Origin: UBA5359 sp028699365 [NCBI: bacterium]
GTDB taxonomy: Bacteria; UBP13; UBA5359
Direction: 5' to 3'
Length of the DNA stretch: 9,000 nt
Assembly: GCA_028699365.1 (NCBI GenBank)
Contig: JAQVUQ010000087.1
Coordinates: 1 to 9,000, forward strand
The translations under genes and the position numbers were made by a program. Every line of letters begins with the position of its first letter. Positions within the stretch are counted from its first letter, which is position 1. The notes under the pieces were generated by a model. That model saw only the letters and a list, made by a program, of their open reading frames with translations, did no database searches and had not been told where the DNA came from. Shown here in pieces: positions 8,013 to 9,000 of this stretch.

Positions 8013-8600
8013 CTATCCCTTTTTCATGGCAGCGATGATACTGTCAGTAATGTTCAGCGCTGCTGCAAAGAACGGGAGTGATTTCTTGTCCACTACAATA
8101 TCAAATTTATTATCTTTGGCATACTTCTGAATGGCAACGGAAATCTCGTTAAGCCTTAATTGCATCTGCTCTTTGTTTTCCGCCGTCAGTTGCTGGTTGG
8201 TCAATCGAGTGAACGTGACTATCTCCGTACTCAAGTCCCTTATCTTCTTCTGCTCTTCCTGCTTCACTTTATCCGTCATAGTGGCGGCGCCCTTCTGATA
8301 CCTGTCAGCCAGGACCTTCAGTTCCGCCTGCTTCTTCGACAGTTCGATTTCCAGGTCCATACGCTTCTTCTCAATCTGTTCACTGGAAGCTTTCGCCTTA
8401 TCATAAGCGGCATATATCCGCTCGACGTCAACAACACCGATTTTAACAGCTTTATTAGTATCGGGCTCAGCCGCTACCGCAGGATGTCCGCTGAACCATA
8501 CCGCGCTCAGCGCTATCCCCAGCAGCAACGCCAGCTTCGACAATGAAATCGGCCGTTTCTCCAAACCGCAATACTTGCACATCTTCTGACGCATATCCAT
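8013..8600 (-). CDS. Skp/OmpH-family periplasmic chaperone
   Basis: A 195-residue, probably periplasmic chaperone of the OmpH/Skp (PF03938) family, which holds unfolded outer-membrane and passenger proteins during transit. The start is placed at ATG 8600 because GGGAGG lies 5 nt upstream; an in-frame ATG at 8624 would add 8 residues but has no comparable ribosome binding site. Residues 1-44 are a long signal peptide with core ALLLGIALSAVWF and site AVAA-E. Mature sequence begins with the typical first strand KIGVVDVERIY (53-63), then two long charged helices forming the coiled-coil tentacle (about 68-160, rich in K/E/Q), then the usual closing strand KFDIVVDKK (165-173) and helix ITDSIIAAMKKG. 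The mature length of about 150 fits Skp. Oddity: a C-x-x-C pair (C8, C11) in the signal n-region. It precedes tpsB by 96 bp, suggesting a role dedicated to TpsA/TpsB biogenesis (inference). Confidence 0.88.
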   Translation of the reverse strand: MDMRQKMCKYCGLEKRPISLSKLALLLGIALSAVWFSGHPAVAAEPDTNKAVKIGVVDVERIYAAYDKAKASSEQIEKKRMDLEIELSKKQAELKVLADRYQKGAATMTDKVKQEEQKKIRDLSTEIVTFTRLTNQQLTAENKEQMQLRLNEISVAIQKYAKDNKFDIVVDKKSLPFFAAALNITDSIIAAMKKG

Positions 8601-8605
8601 GGTGT

Positions 8606-8611
8606 CCTCCC
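8606..8611 (-). promoter_or_regulatory. Ribosome binding site deciding the chaperone start
   Basis: GGGAGG on the minus strand with a 5-nt spacer to the ATG at 8600. It decides in favour of this start over the in-frame ATG at 8624. Confidence 0.8.
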
Positions 8612-8656
8612 GGCAATCAGCCATTATTACTGCACAAAGCCCAAGTCAAACAACAA

Positions 8657-8692
8657 GCAAAAATCGTTACATTTTTCGCAGTTAGTCCTAAC
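8657..8692 (-). other. Small inverted repeats in the operon leader
   Basis: Two dyads lie in the predicted 5' untranslated region. GTTAG-TC-CTAAC (8681-8692) is a perfect 5-bp inverted repeat with a 2-nt centre, which suits a protein site better than an RNA hairpin. GCGAAAAAT/ATTTTTGC (8657-8679 on the minus strand, one bulged G, 6-nt loop) is an A/U-rich hairpin. I recognise no riboswitch consensus here. Function, if any, is unknown. Confidence 0.3.
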
Positions 8693-8717
8693 CGGCACAG
8701 CGACCTATAATTAATTT

Positions 8718-8746
8718 ATTGTATATTACAGCGCTGTGAACGTCAA
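8718..8746 (-). promoter_or_regulatory. Sigma-70-type promoter for the chaperone-tpsB-tpsA operon
   Basis: On the minus strand, TTGACG (8746-8741) and TACAAT (8723-8718) are separated by exactly 17 bp; each hexamer matches 5 of 6 consensus bases. Transcription would start near 8711, giving a leader of about 110 nt before the chaperone ATG at 8600. It lies 47 bp past the stop of the upstream hydrolase gene, so the three-gene secretion unit probably has its own start of transcription. Confidence 0.7.
8728..8737. promoter_or_regulatory. Palindromic candidate operator in the promoter spacer
   Basis: ACAGCGCTGT is a perfect 10-bp palindrome sitting between the -35 and -10 hexamers. A dimeric repressor bound here would directly block RNA polymerase. 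No regulator gene is visible in the window, and a single 10-bp palindrome can occur by chance. Confidence 0.35.
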
Positions 8747-8793
8747 CCAAAAGTTAAGGGATTGCTCTCACGCTTCCTGCCCCTGTTTCGTTG

Positions 8794-9000
8794 CTATGTT
8801 AAGCTTTCCTGCAGAAAATCGATTGCGTTCATCAGCATCCCATCCGTTATCTCATGGCCGCGGTCCGGCTCCTCATGAACAAACACGGATTGAGGCAATC
8901 CCTCTTTCCGGCAACGCTGCTCAATAGCATCGGCAAAAGCCCGGTACATCGGCTCCGGGGTGCCCTCATCCAGTGCTCCCCAGCCAAAGAACAGCTTTCG
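8794..9000 (-). CDS. Alpha/beta-hydrolase (esterase-like), C-terminal fragment
   Basis: The last 68 residues of a gene that enters from the right edge and ends at TAG 8794-8796; the start and most of the protein are outside the window. The fragment reads RKLFFGWGALDEGTPEPMYR, then a helical stretch, then VHEEPDRGHEITDGMLMNAIDFLQ. This matches the C-terminal lobe of alpha/beta-hydrolases of the predicted esterase / dienelactone hydrolase type: an FGWGxxDxxTP loop after a strand, which usually carries the catalytic Asp (probably D11 of the fragment), then the GHEIT loop with the catalytic His (H49). The nucleophilic Ser is outside the window, so substrate and activity cannot be judged. It is on the same strand as the secretion genes, but a promoter lies between them, and no functional link is evident. 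I see no clear terminator after it. Confidence 0.72.
   Translation of the reverse strand, partial: RKLFFGWGALDEGTPEPMYRAFADAIEQRCRKEGLPQSVFVHEEPDRGHEITDGMLMNAIDFLQESLT

Noticed and set aside
7991-8030. Possible intrinsic terminator after the chaperone gene (AAAAAG ... CTTTTT)
   Set aside because: The dyad is purely A/T with one G-C pair per stem and overlaps the end of the coding sequence; too weak to terminate.
8160-8546. Plus-strand frame opposite the chaperone gene
   Set aside because: It is a shadow of the Skp/OmpH coding sequence; the Leu/Phe/Arg-rich product mirrors antisense Lys/Glu/Gln codons.
8601-8624. Upstream ATG at 8624 as the chaperone start
   Set aside because: It is in frame but lacks a Shine-Dalgarno; GGGAGG is placed correctly only for the ATG at 8600, and it would lie inside the coding sequence if 8624 were used.
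8747-8793. Terminator after the hydrolase gene
   Set aside because: No GC-rich hairpin with a T-tract is visible between the hydrolase stop and the promoter.
1-9000. CRISPR array, tRNA or rRNA genes, insertion sequences or prophage genes
   Set aside because: I saw no short exact direct repeats with regular spacers, no cloverleaf or rRNA-like sequence, and no transposase or integrase coding sequence. The recurring motifs in tpsA are diverged protein repeats.

Overview
The window shows part of a diderm (outer-membrane-bearing) bacterium. All the genes I can support lie on the minus strand, so the biological reading order is from position 9000 down to position 1. The order is: the 3' end of an alpha/beta-hydrolase (esterase-like) gene, an intergenic promoter region, a Skp/OmpH-type periplasmic chaperone gene, a TpsB (ShlB/FhaC-type) outer-membrane transporter gene, and the first 2061 codons of a giant TpsA exoprotein that is still open at the left edge. 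Strong Shine-Dalgarno sequences, frequent ATA, AGG and GGA codons and a near-consensus sigma-70 promoter would fit a diderm Firmicute (Negativicutes, for example Sporomusaceae) or a deltaproteobacterial anaerobe. That taxonomic guess is weak inference; only 'diderm' is well supported.

Region 8794-9000 is the C-terminal 68 residues of a hydrolase. Region 8601-8793 is intergenic. It holds a minus-strand promoter (TTGACG, 17 bp, TACAAT) with a perfect 10-bp palindrome in the spacer, then about 110 nt of leader with two small inverted repeats. Region 8013-8600 is the Skp/OmpH-like gene. Region 7917-8012 holds a perfect 9-bp inverted repeat and the tpsB ribosome binding site. Region 6231-7916 is tpsB. 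Region 6185-6230 is a short spacer with the tpsA ribosome binding site. Region 1-6184 is tpsA. The many plus-strand reading frames opposite tpsA are shadows of its skewed, repetitive Gly/Ala/Thr/Asp composition.

The three central genes look like one functional unit. The TpsA precursor is exported by Sec through a long signal peptide. It may be kept unfolded in the periplasm by the dedicated Skp-like chaperone, then recognised through its N-terminal TPS domain by the two POTRA domains of TpsB and threaded through the TpsB barrel to fold as a long beta-helix on the cell surface. Two things stand out beyond a textbook two-partner system. One is the chaperone gene placed first, behind a likely regulated promoter. 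The other is a block of about 220 Ala-rich, apparently alpha-helical residues that interrupts an otherwise regular beta-helix made of degenerate repeats of about 98 residues.
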